Position numbers and translations under genes: made by a program
NCBI GenBank assembly: GCA_002900555.1
Contig: MUGD01000072.1
Location: 1 to 10,049 of the forward strand
DNA: 10,049 nt
DNA from: Thermoplasmata archaeon M9B2D
GTDB lineage: Archaea > Thermoplasmatota > E2 > DHVEG-1
Reading direction: 5' to 3'
Part shown: positions 1 to 5,145 of the stretch, piece after piece
How the letters are laid out: each line of letters starts with the position of its first letter
Position numbering within the stretch: position 1 is the stretch's first letter
Notes under the pieces: model-generated
Database searches by the model: none
What the model was told of the DNA's origin: nothing
The model's input: the letters and a program-made list of their open reading frames with translations, nothing else

Positions 1-125
1 CTCTCTTGGTCAGATGTCGACTAGATGATTATTGAAATAAAAGTTACGTATACTATCAAGATACATGGGAAAATCGACCTCTTTATGACTCATTTTTCCC
101 GTCATTTGACCATGCAAGCAGAAAC

Positions 126-133
126 TTTATGTA
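126..133 (+). promoter_or_regulatory. TATA-like box ahead of element A
   Basis: TTTATGTA, preceded by GAAAC, fits an archaeal TATA/BRE pattern. Its centre (about 129.5) is 26 nt before the first G of the outer stem of element A (156), which is the normal TATA-to-start distance in archaea. Element B has a similar box at nearly the same spacing on the other strand. AT-rich DNA produces such matches by chance, so the box matters mainly because of this agreement. Confidence 0.35.
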
Positions 134-155
134 CTAGTTTATCATATATTCATAT

Positions 156-235
156 GGGGGTCTGACCTTTCCTGATAAAACAGCTTTTAGAATTCAAACC
201 TTTCCTCCCAGACTTTTGAAATAAATCAGACCCCC
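156..235 (+). ncRNA. Structured element A, candidate small RNA
   Basis: A perfect 10-bp inverted repeat (GGGGGTCTGA at 156-165, TCAGACCCCC at 226-235) encloses about 60 nt. Inside are a small AT hairpin (TAAAA/TTTTA around a CAGC loop, near 176-189) and the 16-mer CTTTCCTCCCAGACTT (200-215), found again exactly in element B on the opposite strand. The 5' edges of A and B also align base by base (ATATGGGGGTCTG against ATATGTGGGTTTG). The element does not fold as a tRNA and has no T-loop, and I do not recognise its family. The strand is inferred from the TATA-like box. A mobile repeat or regulatory DNA element is equally possible. Confidence 0.4.
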
Positions 236-474
236 TCCGTTTCATCCCTCTCTTCTCAGAAGAAGCATGTTCACATACGTCATCATCACAGAGTTTATAC
301 CTGTTTACGACCGCTGATGAAGGTCTGGCAGACGAACACTGGTGGGGGTCTCTGCGATCCATCATGGTCACTAGTCTTTGACTCAGAAAAAGGATTGATC
401 TCTCCTCTGGATTGGATTTTTGAAACTATAGAAGGTTCACCACATCGTATCTGGCATCATCGCGTATCACGAAG

Positions 475-506
475 AAAAAAAACCAACCATCATCATCTAT
501 GATGGT
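475..506 (-). terminator. Hairpin plus T8 terminator of the PIN gene
   Basis: Read on the minus strand, a perfect 8-bp stem (ACCATCAT at 486-493 paired with ATGATGGT at 499-506, 5-nt loop) is followed after TGG by eight T (475-482). It begins 12 nt after the PIN stop codon. Archaeal termination needs mainly the T-tract; the hairpin makes this resemble a bacterial intrinsic terminator. Confidence 0.65.
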
Positions 507-517
507 GCTTGGAGGCG

Positions 518-1093
518 CTACTCCGTTTCCTCCTCCTCTTTGCCTTTTATCTGTATACGCTGTTTCTCCACAAATTGCTTTGCAGACCCAAGCCAGAACT
601 TAACAGAAGATTTCCTCTCGATCAATCCTGCGGTCGCGATCCTGGCGAAATCCTTGTCATAGGTGATGATCCCTCGTACCTCGGGATGCTCGCATGCAGC
701 TTGGACCAATGACAGGTCGGCAGTCGATGGTTGTTTAAGGAAATTGGTTTTAATCTCGGTAAGATCATCTGGAATCACCCCGACAGTGTATACCAAGATG
801 TCCTTCGGGAGCTTCTTTTTTATCGTCGAACCAACCTCATCGATGATCTGTTTGGTCGTCGCAATACACCAGGAGGCTGTCTGTGACGTCAGGACTGCCT
901 GGCAATATTTCCGACGAACAGTTCTGCTGTCAAACGCATAGATGAGGATATTTGCGTCTACCAGATATACATCATAGGCGATTTTCTTGTGAAGGTAATG
1001 TCGGTAGTTCAACAGCTTCCCACAGACGCATAGGTTCTTCCTTCGTTGTTTGATATGAATTCTCCGTTTGCACTGAGGGCAGGTTACCTTCAT
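518..1093 (-). CDS. PIN-domain ribonuclease-like protein with N-terminal zinc ribbon
   Basis: This 191-residue protein has a small metal-binding module followed by a PIN domain, the fold of Mg-dependent ribonucleases found in VapC toxins and Nob1. The module has cysteines C5, C8, C22 and C24, i.e. CxxC then CxC, in a very basic segment. The PIN domain starts at LVDANILIYAFD (D46) and has further expected acidic residues at E86, D126 and D146/D148 (ITYDKDF), so the active site looks intact. No antitoxin-like gene adjoins it, which argues against a standard VapBC pair; RNA processing or quality control is a reasonable guess. The tail is acidic (EEEETE). An A/T-rich TATA-like stretch (1118-1128) about 29 nt upstream suggests a leaderless transcript. 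Fold assignment is firm; the substrate is unknown. Confidence 0.85.
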   Translation of the reverse strand: MKVTCPQCKRRIHIKQRRKNLCVCGKLLNYRHYLHKKIAYDVYLVDANILIYAFDSRTVRRKYCQAVLTSQTASWCIATTKQIIDEVGSTIKKKLPKDILVYTVGVIPDDLTEIKTNFLKQPSTADLSLVQAACEHPEVRGIITYDKDFARIATAGLIERKSSVKFWLGSAKQFVEKQRIQIKGKEEEETE

Positions 1094-1227
1094 AGCACAA
1101 TACTGTAATAGACAACGCTTTTATTTACTAATCCCTTCAAACCGTTCTTCTTGTGGAATAGCGGCTTTTGGAATAGAACACGATGTATTTCTAGCAGTCC
1201 AATCCATCGTATGTCTCCTGACATCCT

Positions 1228-2436
1228 TTACTCATCGTCTGTCCGTTTGCTTAGATACAACCGTTTCTTCCGCTCCACTTCGACATAGCCCCGCACCGCT
1301 TTTAACACTGCGGGCTCCCACTCTTTCTCCTGGAGGATCCTGCCAAGCGCCGCGGTATCCAGCTGACAGACCTGCTGCAGCTTCCCAAAGGACCGGAGCA
1401 CGTTCTCTAACTGTTCCCGTTGCGCTGAATTCTTGCTTGGAAACAGGTATTTCTCACTGTCTGTGATCCGGACCTTGTTCTTCGACCCGAACACCACGTC
1501 GACCTGTTCTTTCTCTGCAAACGCTACCAACGCCTCCTCCACCTTCTCTACCTGCGCATCAATCTCCGCGTTTACTTGCCTCTGTCTCTTTTTTAACATC
1601 GCATACTTGTTTACCAGTTGCAGCCCTGAATCCTTTCGATAGTCATTCGCAGGCTTCTCCCGGAGTGTATACAGATGTGACCACTGTCCGCAGACTGATT
1701 GAAATTCACACCAGTCACAGAGGCTGCTGGGACGTGCCTTGTATTCCAAGTCCCCTTCTATATGGTCTATCAACTGAATCGTGTTTTGTTTTAACTCTGC
1801 AAGCTCTTCTTGCGTGCGAGTTGAGTTAATCTCCTTGTCAAACTTGAGAAAATGCCATATCAATTGTACGTCCTTTACATCGGGATACTGGTTTTGTACT
1901 CCGATCATGTATAATGCAAGTTGTCGATCAGTACGCAGATACTCAGGTAACGGCAACCGGGAGTTTGTCTTATAGTCATGGATTTCATAAAAGCCATCCC
2001 TGGTTTCTGTCAACCTATCTATAAACCCTCGTAGTCGGTAATCACCATCATCATCAAGCGTTATTTGGATTAACTGCTCTAACGCAATCGTCTTTCCCTG
2101 AGTAAATGGCGTATAACGCCGGTAATAATCAGTGATGTATTTCCTGGCCATCTTCAAATAATTGTCCGGTTCATACTCCTTCCGTACAATGACGATATCA
2201 TCATCCCAGTTCGCGTTCCATTGGTCTTCCACAAAGGCAAGCAGTTCCTTCAGGGTGTTTTCTTTCTGATGCTGCACGTCCCGATACAGCTTCTCAAGTG
2301 CCTCATGCACACGGGTCCCAAGGAACGCCTCGATGGTCTCCTCTTCCTCTGTTTCTATCTTGTCAATGTACTGGAACTTGAATCTCTGCGGGCATTGCTC
2401 ATAACAGCTAAGACGAGAATGGGAGTATACCGTCAT
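1228..2436 (-). CDS. RecB/Cas4-like PD-(D/E)XK nuclease with iron-sulfur cluster
   Basis: A stand-alone exonuclease-type protein of 402 residues. The nuclease core is visible as GTRVHEAL (H44), GFIDRL (D140), EIHDYKTN (D154, K156) and the following QLALYMI, matching the RecB-family order. Cysteines C15, C240, C243 and C249 (CxxCx5C at the C-terminal end) fit the 4Fe-4S staple of AddB and Cas4 nucleases. Residues after about 260 form a charged, helix-rich extension beyond the usual core. No helicase, cas gene or CRISPR array is in the window, so a CRISPR role is unsupported; DNA repair or end processing is more likely. I chose ATG 2436 over the in-frame TTG at 2445 because CTTAAACC (2459-2466) lies about 26 nt before the ATG, consistent with a leaderless transcript. 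Confidence 0.88.
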   Translation of the reverse strand: MTVYSHSRLSCYEQCPQRFKFQYIDKIETEEEETIEAFLGTRVHEALEKLYRDVQHQKENTLKELLAFVEDQWNANWDDDIVIVRKEYEPDNYLKMARKYITDYYRRYTPFTQGKTIALEQLIQITLDDDGDYRLRGFIDRLTETRDGFYEIHDYKTNSRLPLPEYLRTDRQLALYMIGVQNQYPDVKDVQLIWHFLKFDKEINSTRTQEELAELKQNTIQLIDHIEGDLEYKARPSSLCDWCEFQSVCGQWSHLYTLREKPANDYRKDSGLQLVNKYAMLKKRQRQVNAEIDAQVEKVEEALVAFAEKEQVDVVFGSKNKVRITDSEKYLFPSKNSAQREQLENVLRSFGKLQQVCQLDTAALGRILQEKEWEPAVLKAVRGYVEVERKKRLYLSKRTDDE

Positions 2437-2542
2437 ACAAACCAAGAATACCTAGACAGGTTTAAGGGTATCGAGGATGCGTTGGTATTCTGTTGTGCCT
2501 CGCTCAAAAAGACCACCCGTCCGTTCAAAAACCTCGCCTGCC

Positions 2543-3655
2543 TTAGAGAATTTTTTCGCTTCTTTTTAGGAGCCATTCGTAGATTTTTGGGTAGACCTCC
2601 TCGCGTACATGAACACCCAAGGTTAGGTCAAGATGTCCGTAATCAGCACAAAACCCTGCTTCTTTTGAGAACTCTAGGTAGGTGACATCTGTGCTTCCCA
2701 CATGGTCCTTGGCATACTGCATGTCTGCCTTCGGTGCCATCTTATCCAGTCCTCCAGCGATGATGAGCAGCGGAGCAGAGAAACGATGAAGGTTCTCCGT
2801 GTAGCTATAGGGTGTGAACATCTTTTTCATCTGGGGGATTCTCCCGAATATATCATACATCCATGGATACCGCGGGTACCGGCAGAACGTCATATGTTTA
2901 AAGAACAATGAAAACTGAGAAAGGACCTTTGAGGAGAGAACACCGGAAAGCCCATTCCTCATATATGCCTGTAACACCTCTGGGTCGACGTTCTCAAGGT
3001 TCACGCCCAGACCCTTGAAATGGCTGGCAATCTCCCCAGACCGCTGAAGAATCTCCTCGATGCGGATGGGAATAGATATGTTCCGTGGGGTGATCCTGGT
3101 GATGAACTCAAGCAATAAGCTGCTCCTCCTGAACAGTACCGGTGAGCCGAGTGTGACCACGCCCTTGAGGTTCTTATGTCCCTGCTTTGTCTGACCGTAT
3201 GCATAGGCGATCATCCCACCCATGCTCTTGCCCACCCAAAAAACTGGTGGCGCGTTATGGGTCTTCTTGCTGTACCATTGTTGAACGCCTCTGATTATTG
3301 CTGGCACGTCTTTGTCAATGTAATCATCCACAGACCAATGAAAACGCTCCGGGTTCTTGCGAGGGTCAACCGTGGGCAGCCCGCCACCCCGAAGCTCCGG
3401 CACCCAGACGTCGAACACCGGTGCGCCAACAGATTGTTCCTGTGAAAGAAACGCAGCAAGACTGTACTTGTGCCATTGCTCCGACCCCGGCTCCCCGAAA
3501 TCACAGCTGTTCCTATTTGCGGCAAGTCCATGACATAAAATTACTGGATATGGGATGCTGTTTGGTGTCGCAGGGGGATAATGAAACATCCGCAGATCCC
3601 AACCGTCAGCGGTCCGTGCAAAAACTAACTCCTGCCGTATCTCCGGTGATCCCAT
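2543..3655 (-). CDS. Alpha/beta hydrolase, lipase/esterase-like
   Basis: A 370-residue serine hydrolase resembling the acid-lipase/abhydrolase group. The oxyanion region is VILCHGLAANRNS (about 38-50). The nucleophile is S144 in the elbow GKSMGG, the acid is probably D304 (AGGLDKMAP), and the histidine is H341 (DYGHLDL), so the triad is complete. A lid-like insertion lies between the elbow and the acid, roughly residues 170-290. No signal peptide or membrane segment is seen, so it probably acts in the cytoplasm on an ester or lipid-like substrate that cannot be named from sequence. It has its own promoter (TTTTATAAAA at 3698-3707). AGGGG precedes the ATG by only 3 nt, closer than normal. No alternative in-frame start is evident nearby. 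Confidence 0.88.
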   Translation of the reverse strand: MGSPEIRQELVFARTADGWDLRMFHYPPATPNSIPYPVILCHGLAANRNSCDFGEPGSEQWHKYSLAAFLSQEQSVGAPVFDVWVPELRGGGLPTVDPRKNPERFHWSVDDYIDKDVPAIIRGVQQWYSKKTHNAPPVFWVGKSMGGMIAYAYGQTKQGHKNLKGVVTLGSPVLFRRSSLLLEFITRITPRNISIPIRIEEILQRSGEIASHFKGLGVNLENVDPEVLQAYMRNGLSGVLSSKVLSQFSLFFKHMTFCRYPRYPWMYDIFGRIPQMKKMFTPYSYTENLHRFSAPLLIIAGGLDKMAPKADMQYAKDHVGSTDVTYLEFSKEAGFCADYGHLDLTLGVHVREEVYPKIYEWLLKRSEKIL

Positions 3656-3697
3656 GAACCCCTACAAGAGAAAGTAATACAAAAACTCTGCTGTGCA

Positions 3698-3707
3698 TTT
3701 TATAAAA
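3698..3707 (-). promoter_or_regulatory. TATA box of the alpha/beta hydrolase gene
   Basis: TTTTATAAAA is a perfect palindrome centred about 47 nt upstream of the hydrolase ATG at 3655. Initiation about 25 nt downstream would give a leader of roughly 20 nt. Being symmetric, it could also serve the plus strand, where a G-rich stretch (TTGGGGGTTTGCCC, 3723-3736) lies downstream. Confidence 0.5.
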
Positions 3708-3740
3708 GAATCTTTATGCCCTTGGGGGTTTGCCCAGCCA

Positions 3741-3768
3741 CAGAATCGCTGTGTTGTCTGCGGTTCTG
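3741..3768 (-). other. Hairpin just downstream of the 50-residue zinc-ribbon gene
   Basis: CAGAATCGC (3741-3749) pairs over 9 bp, including one T-G wobble, with GCGGTTCTG (3760-3768) around a 10-nt loop. On the minus strand it starts 5 nt after the stop codon (3774-3776). No T-tract follows, so it could be a 3' end stabiliser or processing signal rather than a terminator. Confidence 0.4.
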
Positions 3769-3773
3769 TATGG

Positions 3774-3926
3774 TTAGCGCTTGTCGTCACACCTGAAACA
3801 ATAATACCGTTCGAAATCATAGCTTACTGTCTTTTCATTCTTGCTGAAGGTCTTTCCACATCCGGCACAATTCAACACTTGTTTTTTCTCAGGATTCTTT
3901 GGTTTTCTCTGCAATTCATTCACCAT
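3774..3926 (-). CDS. Micro zinc-ribbon protein, 50 residues
   Basis: A short protein with two CxxC knuckles: C20/C23 (NCAGCGKTF) and C43/C46 (YYCFRCDDK), 19 residues apart, typical of a zinc ribbon. The first 19 residues are basic and probably disordered, and the protein ends two basic residues later. Such proteins bind nucleic acid or act as protein-protein adaptors; no specific role can be read from the sequence. An in-frame ATG at 3950 would add eight residues, but the TATA box at 3965-3972 predicts initiation near 3943, downstream of that ATG, so 3926 is preferred. No clear Shine-Dalgarno sequence is present. The paired CxxC spacing in an uninterrupted frame is the main evidence that it is real. 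Confidence 0.7.
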   Translation of the reverse strand: MVNELQRKPKNPEKKQVLNCAGCGKTFSKNEKTVSYDFERYYCFRCDDKR

Positions 3927-3964
3927 CCCACGTGTTTTGAAGTTCAGCATGTATGGACATGGTG

Positions 3965-3972
3965 TATATATT
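3965..3972 (-). promoter_or_regulatory. TATA box of the 50-residue zinc-ribbon gene
   Basis: AATATATA on the minus strand, preceded by AAAAGG as a BRE-like flank, lies about 42 nt before the ATG at 3926. Initiation 25 nt downstream would leave a leader of about 17 nt and exclude the alternative start at 3950. Confidence 0.45.
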
Positions 3973-4047
3973 CCTTTTCATCATGAGTTGCCAGAGGCGG
4001 GCAGCTCAAATTAGGTCAAAGAACAAACTCTCTCTATGGAAAGGAAA

Positions 4048-4115
4048 TGGGTCTGGGCCACAAGTCTGGGAGGAAAGAATGCAAAAAAAAGACATTCTAA
4101 AGAGCCCAAACCCAC
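4048..4115 (-). ncRNA. Structured element B, inverted relative of element A
   Basis: On the minus strand the element begins GTGGGTTTGGGC (4115-4104), and the last 11 nt of this pair with GCCCAGACCCA (4058-4048), giving 11 bp with one wobble. Inside are a perfect 6-bp hairpin (AGAATG/CATTCT) with a T-rich loop, then the 16-mer CTTTCCTCCCAGACTT (plus-strand 4062-4077) shared exactly with element A. Stem sequences differ between A and B while pairing is kept. The eight-T run in the loop would itself be an archaeal termination signal, which counts against full-length minus-strand transcription. Read on the plus strand, the core contains GGGAGG five nt before an ATG (4079), so an 18-codon reading frame is the competing interpretation. 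Confidence 0.4.
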
Positions 4116-4135
4116 ATATTAATATAAACATATAA

Positions 4136-4143
4136 TAGATAAA
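4136..4143 (-). promoter_or_regulatory. TATA-like box ahead of element B
   Basis: TTTATCTA on the minus strand is centred about 24.5 nt before the first base of element B (4115), close to the 26.5 nt seen for element A. It lies within a 14-bp palindrome (ATAGAT-AA-ATCTAT, 4135-4148). The surrounding DNA is so AT-rich that other TATA-like matches exist nearby. Confidence 0.33.
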
Positions 4144-4310
4144 TCTATCTATATTTTTCAGACAGAAAAAATTTCTTTTTTCCCCGCATTTTTCAGGTGA
4201 TTTGTACCCCATTAACCAGAACGATTAATAAGATGTTTCATAAAAATAATTCAAAGAATGAATTGCACTCTTATTCAAACGGCTTATGTACAGCGAGTTC
4301 CACAGAGTAA

Positions 4311-4445
4311 TTACCAGTCAAGAGGGCCCCAGTTCCGGCTTTGGCACTTCGGGCACACATACGTCGTACGGCCTTTCTCAGACTCGATTTTCACAGGTGC
4401 GACGAATTTCGTTTCACATTTTTTACATTTGTAGAAGTTCACCAT
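4311..4445 (-). CDS. Micro zinc-ribbon protein, 44 residues
   Basis: A compact zinc ribbon with C7/C10 (YKCKKCETKF) and C31/C34 (YVCPKCQSRN), ending GPLDW. The domain fills almost the whole protein. The open frame continues upstream, but that part is low-complexity and lacks an archaeal-looking start, so the ATG at 4445 directly before VNFYKCKKC is chosen. A T-rich TATA-like element (4471-4479, TTTTTTAAG on the minus strand) lies about 30 nt upstream and is compatible with a leaderless transcript. It is divergent from the gene at 4589. Single-ribbon proteins of this size are common in archaea as nucleic-acid-binding or regulatory adaptors, but function cannot be assigned. It does not resemble a ribosomal protein I can name. 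Confidence 0.75.
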   Translation of the reverse strand: MVNFYKCKKCETKFVAPVKIESEKGRTTYVCPKCQSRNWGPLDW

Positions 4446-4471
4446 TTTACAAAGAAAGAACGAAATACTAC

Positions 4472-4488
4472 TTAAAAAACTTTTTTTA
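4472..4488. promoter_or_regulatory. A/T palindrome in the divergent promoter region
   Basis: TTAAAAAA-C-TTTTTTTAA is a near-perfect inverted repeat between the divergent genes starting at 4445 and 4589. It overlaps the TATA-like element of the zinc-ribbon gene. It may be a bent or easily melted promoter element; a regulator site is possible but unproven. Confidence 0.3.
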
Positions 4489-4588
4489 ACCAAAACGAAA
4501 AAAACCAAAAGAAACAAACTGCAGTCTTCCTTCAATAGATTTTTACCTGCATTAGCATTCTGGGATAGAAAACCAAACGGTGAACCAT

Positions 4589-5104
4589 GTGGCAGAAAAA
4601 AACGTAAAAACACAAGACACCCCTTTAGAAGACCGGGAGACACAGATCTTCAATCTCCTCTGCAACATCTCTCTGCTGCTCATGGCTCTTGTCACCAGCG
4701 CGTTTTCAGAACTGCTTACCACGGTTTCAAAAGAGATGGTTGCTGCCATACATGCCAGCCTTAACGCCGCTGAAGCGGACACAAAAAACCTTGCAGACCT
4801 GCAAAGAACACTCCCTCGTCACATAACAGACGAACTTCTCCAGATGAAACAAGACCTCAAAACACAACTGATGGAAAAAAAACCGCAGCTTGCTGCTTTT
4901 CTGACAGACCCGCGCTTCGACATGGGCATCGCCATTGTTGAGCATACACCTTTTCCTTTACCAAAACTAACCCAGGACCTTTCTGAACCACATCTCCTAG
5001 GCTACCTTGCCTTGCTTCAGACAAACGACCAACGGTTCTCCACGATGTTCCAAGAGCTTCTCGACTGGATGAACACCTTACCGCAACCCTCGAAAAACAA
5101 ATAA
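4589..5104 (+). CDS. Helical protein of unknown function
   Basis: I do not recognise this 171-residue protein. It looks almost entirely alpha-helical: a polar N-terminus, a hydrophobic stretch at about residues 21-43 (NLLCNISLLLMALVTSAF) that could be a membrane segment or a buried amphipathic helix, then charged helices rich in Lys, Glu, Asp and Gln (about 45-110), a proline-containing linker (FPLPKL), and a final helix ending in a lysine-rich tail. There are no Cys motifs or catalytic signatures. I chose GTG 4589 because GGTGA (4579-4583), complementary to the archaeal 16S rRNA 3' end, lies five nt upstream; an in-frame GTG at 4580 would add three residues but overlaps that site. It is the only complete plus-strand gene here and converges on the C25 peptidase gene. 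Confidence 0.7.
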   Translation: MAEKNVKTQDTPLEDRETQIFNLLCNISLLLMALVTSAFSELLTTVSKEMVAAIHASLNAAEADTKNLADLQRTLPRHITDELLQMKQDLKTQLMEKKPQLAAFLTDPRFDMGIAIVEHTPFPLPKLTQDLSEPHLLGYLALLQTNDQRFSTMFQELLDWMNTLPQPSKNK

Positions 5105-5145
5105 AAAAAGGAGAGGCGGTGGTTACTGATATCCACCGATTTTTA
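5103..5145. terminator. Bidirectional terminator between convergent genes
   Basis: CGGTGG (5117-5122) and CCACCG (5133-5138) form a 6-bp stem. On the plus strand it is followed by ATTTTTAA, ending the 4589-5104 gene. On the minus strand it is followed by CCTCTCC and seven T (5109-5103), ending the C25 gene. The stop codon of the C25 gene (5123-5125) lies in the 10-nt loop. Confidence 0.6.

Larger units (their letters stand above)
1..517. other. Left-end region with no convincing protein gene
   Basis: This stretch lies downstream of the PIN gene. It contains structured element A (156-235), its TATA-like box (126-133) and the PIN terminator (475-506). Two small open frames exist: 31 codons on the minus strand (10-105) and 61 codons on the plus strand (317-502). 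Neither shows a recognisable domain or ribosome binding site, and the second ends inside the terminator hairpin. Positions 68-75 and 92-100 form a weak inverted repeat (GGGAAAA with TTTTCCC). I see no rRNA or tRNA. The left edge might hold the last few codons of a neighbouring gene, but this cannot be decided here. Confidence 0.6.
3927..4310. other. AT-rich intergenic region holding element B
   Basis: This gap separates the two micro zinc-ribbon genes. It holds the TATA box of the 50-residue gene (3965-3972), structured element B (4048-4115) and the element's TATA-like box (4136-4143). Longer open frames here show no domain and have low-complexity composition, so I do not call them. The segment from about 4115 to 4260 is strikingly AT-rich and otherwise featureless. 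Confidence 0.55.

Noticed and set aside
10..105. A 31-codon minus-strand frame near the left edge
   Set aside because: Complete but very short, with no ribosome site, promoter or recognisable motif.
156..235. tRNA-like seven-base acceptor stem in element A
   Set aside because: No T-arm, T-loop or anticodon arm can be formed, and no CCA or discriminator pattern fits.
221..300. C/D-box-like motifs on the minus strand (GTGATGA, CTGA, GGATGAAA, CTGA)
   Set aside because: The first guide interval is about 23 nt, roughly twice normal; the C' box is degenerate and there is no good terminal stem next to the boxes.
317..502. A 61-codon plus-strand frame
   Set aside because: No domain or ribosome site, and it stops inside the PIN terminator hairpin; the histidine-rich end is simply the hairpin sequence translated.
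1228..2436. Cas4 of a CRISPR system
   Set aside because: No repeat-spacer array or other cas gene is present, and the protein is about twice the length of Cas4.
4062..4077. GGAGGAAAG resembling the conserved 5' region of RNase P RNA
   Set aside because: The following bases do not continue as UCCG and the element is far too short for RNase P RNA.
156..4115. Elements A and B as ends of one composite transposon
   Set aside because: They are inverted and 4 kb apart, but no transposase or target-site duplication is seen, and the genes between them are ordinary cellular genes.
4006..4212. A 68-codon Phe-rich minus-strand frame over element B
   Set aside because: Low-complexity composition from AT-rich DNA and the structured repeat; no start signal.
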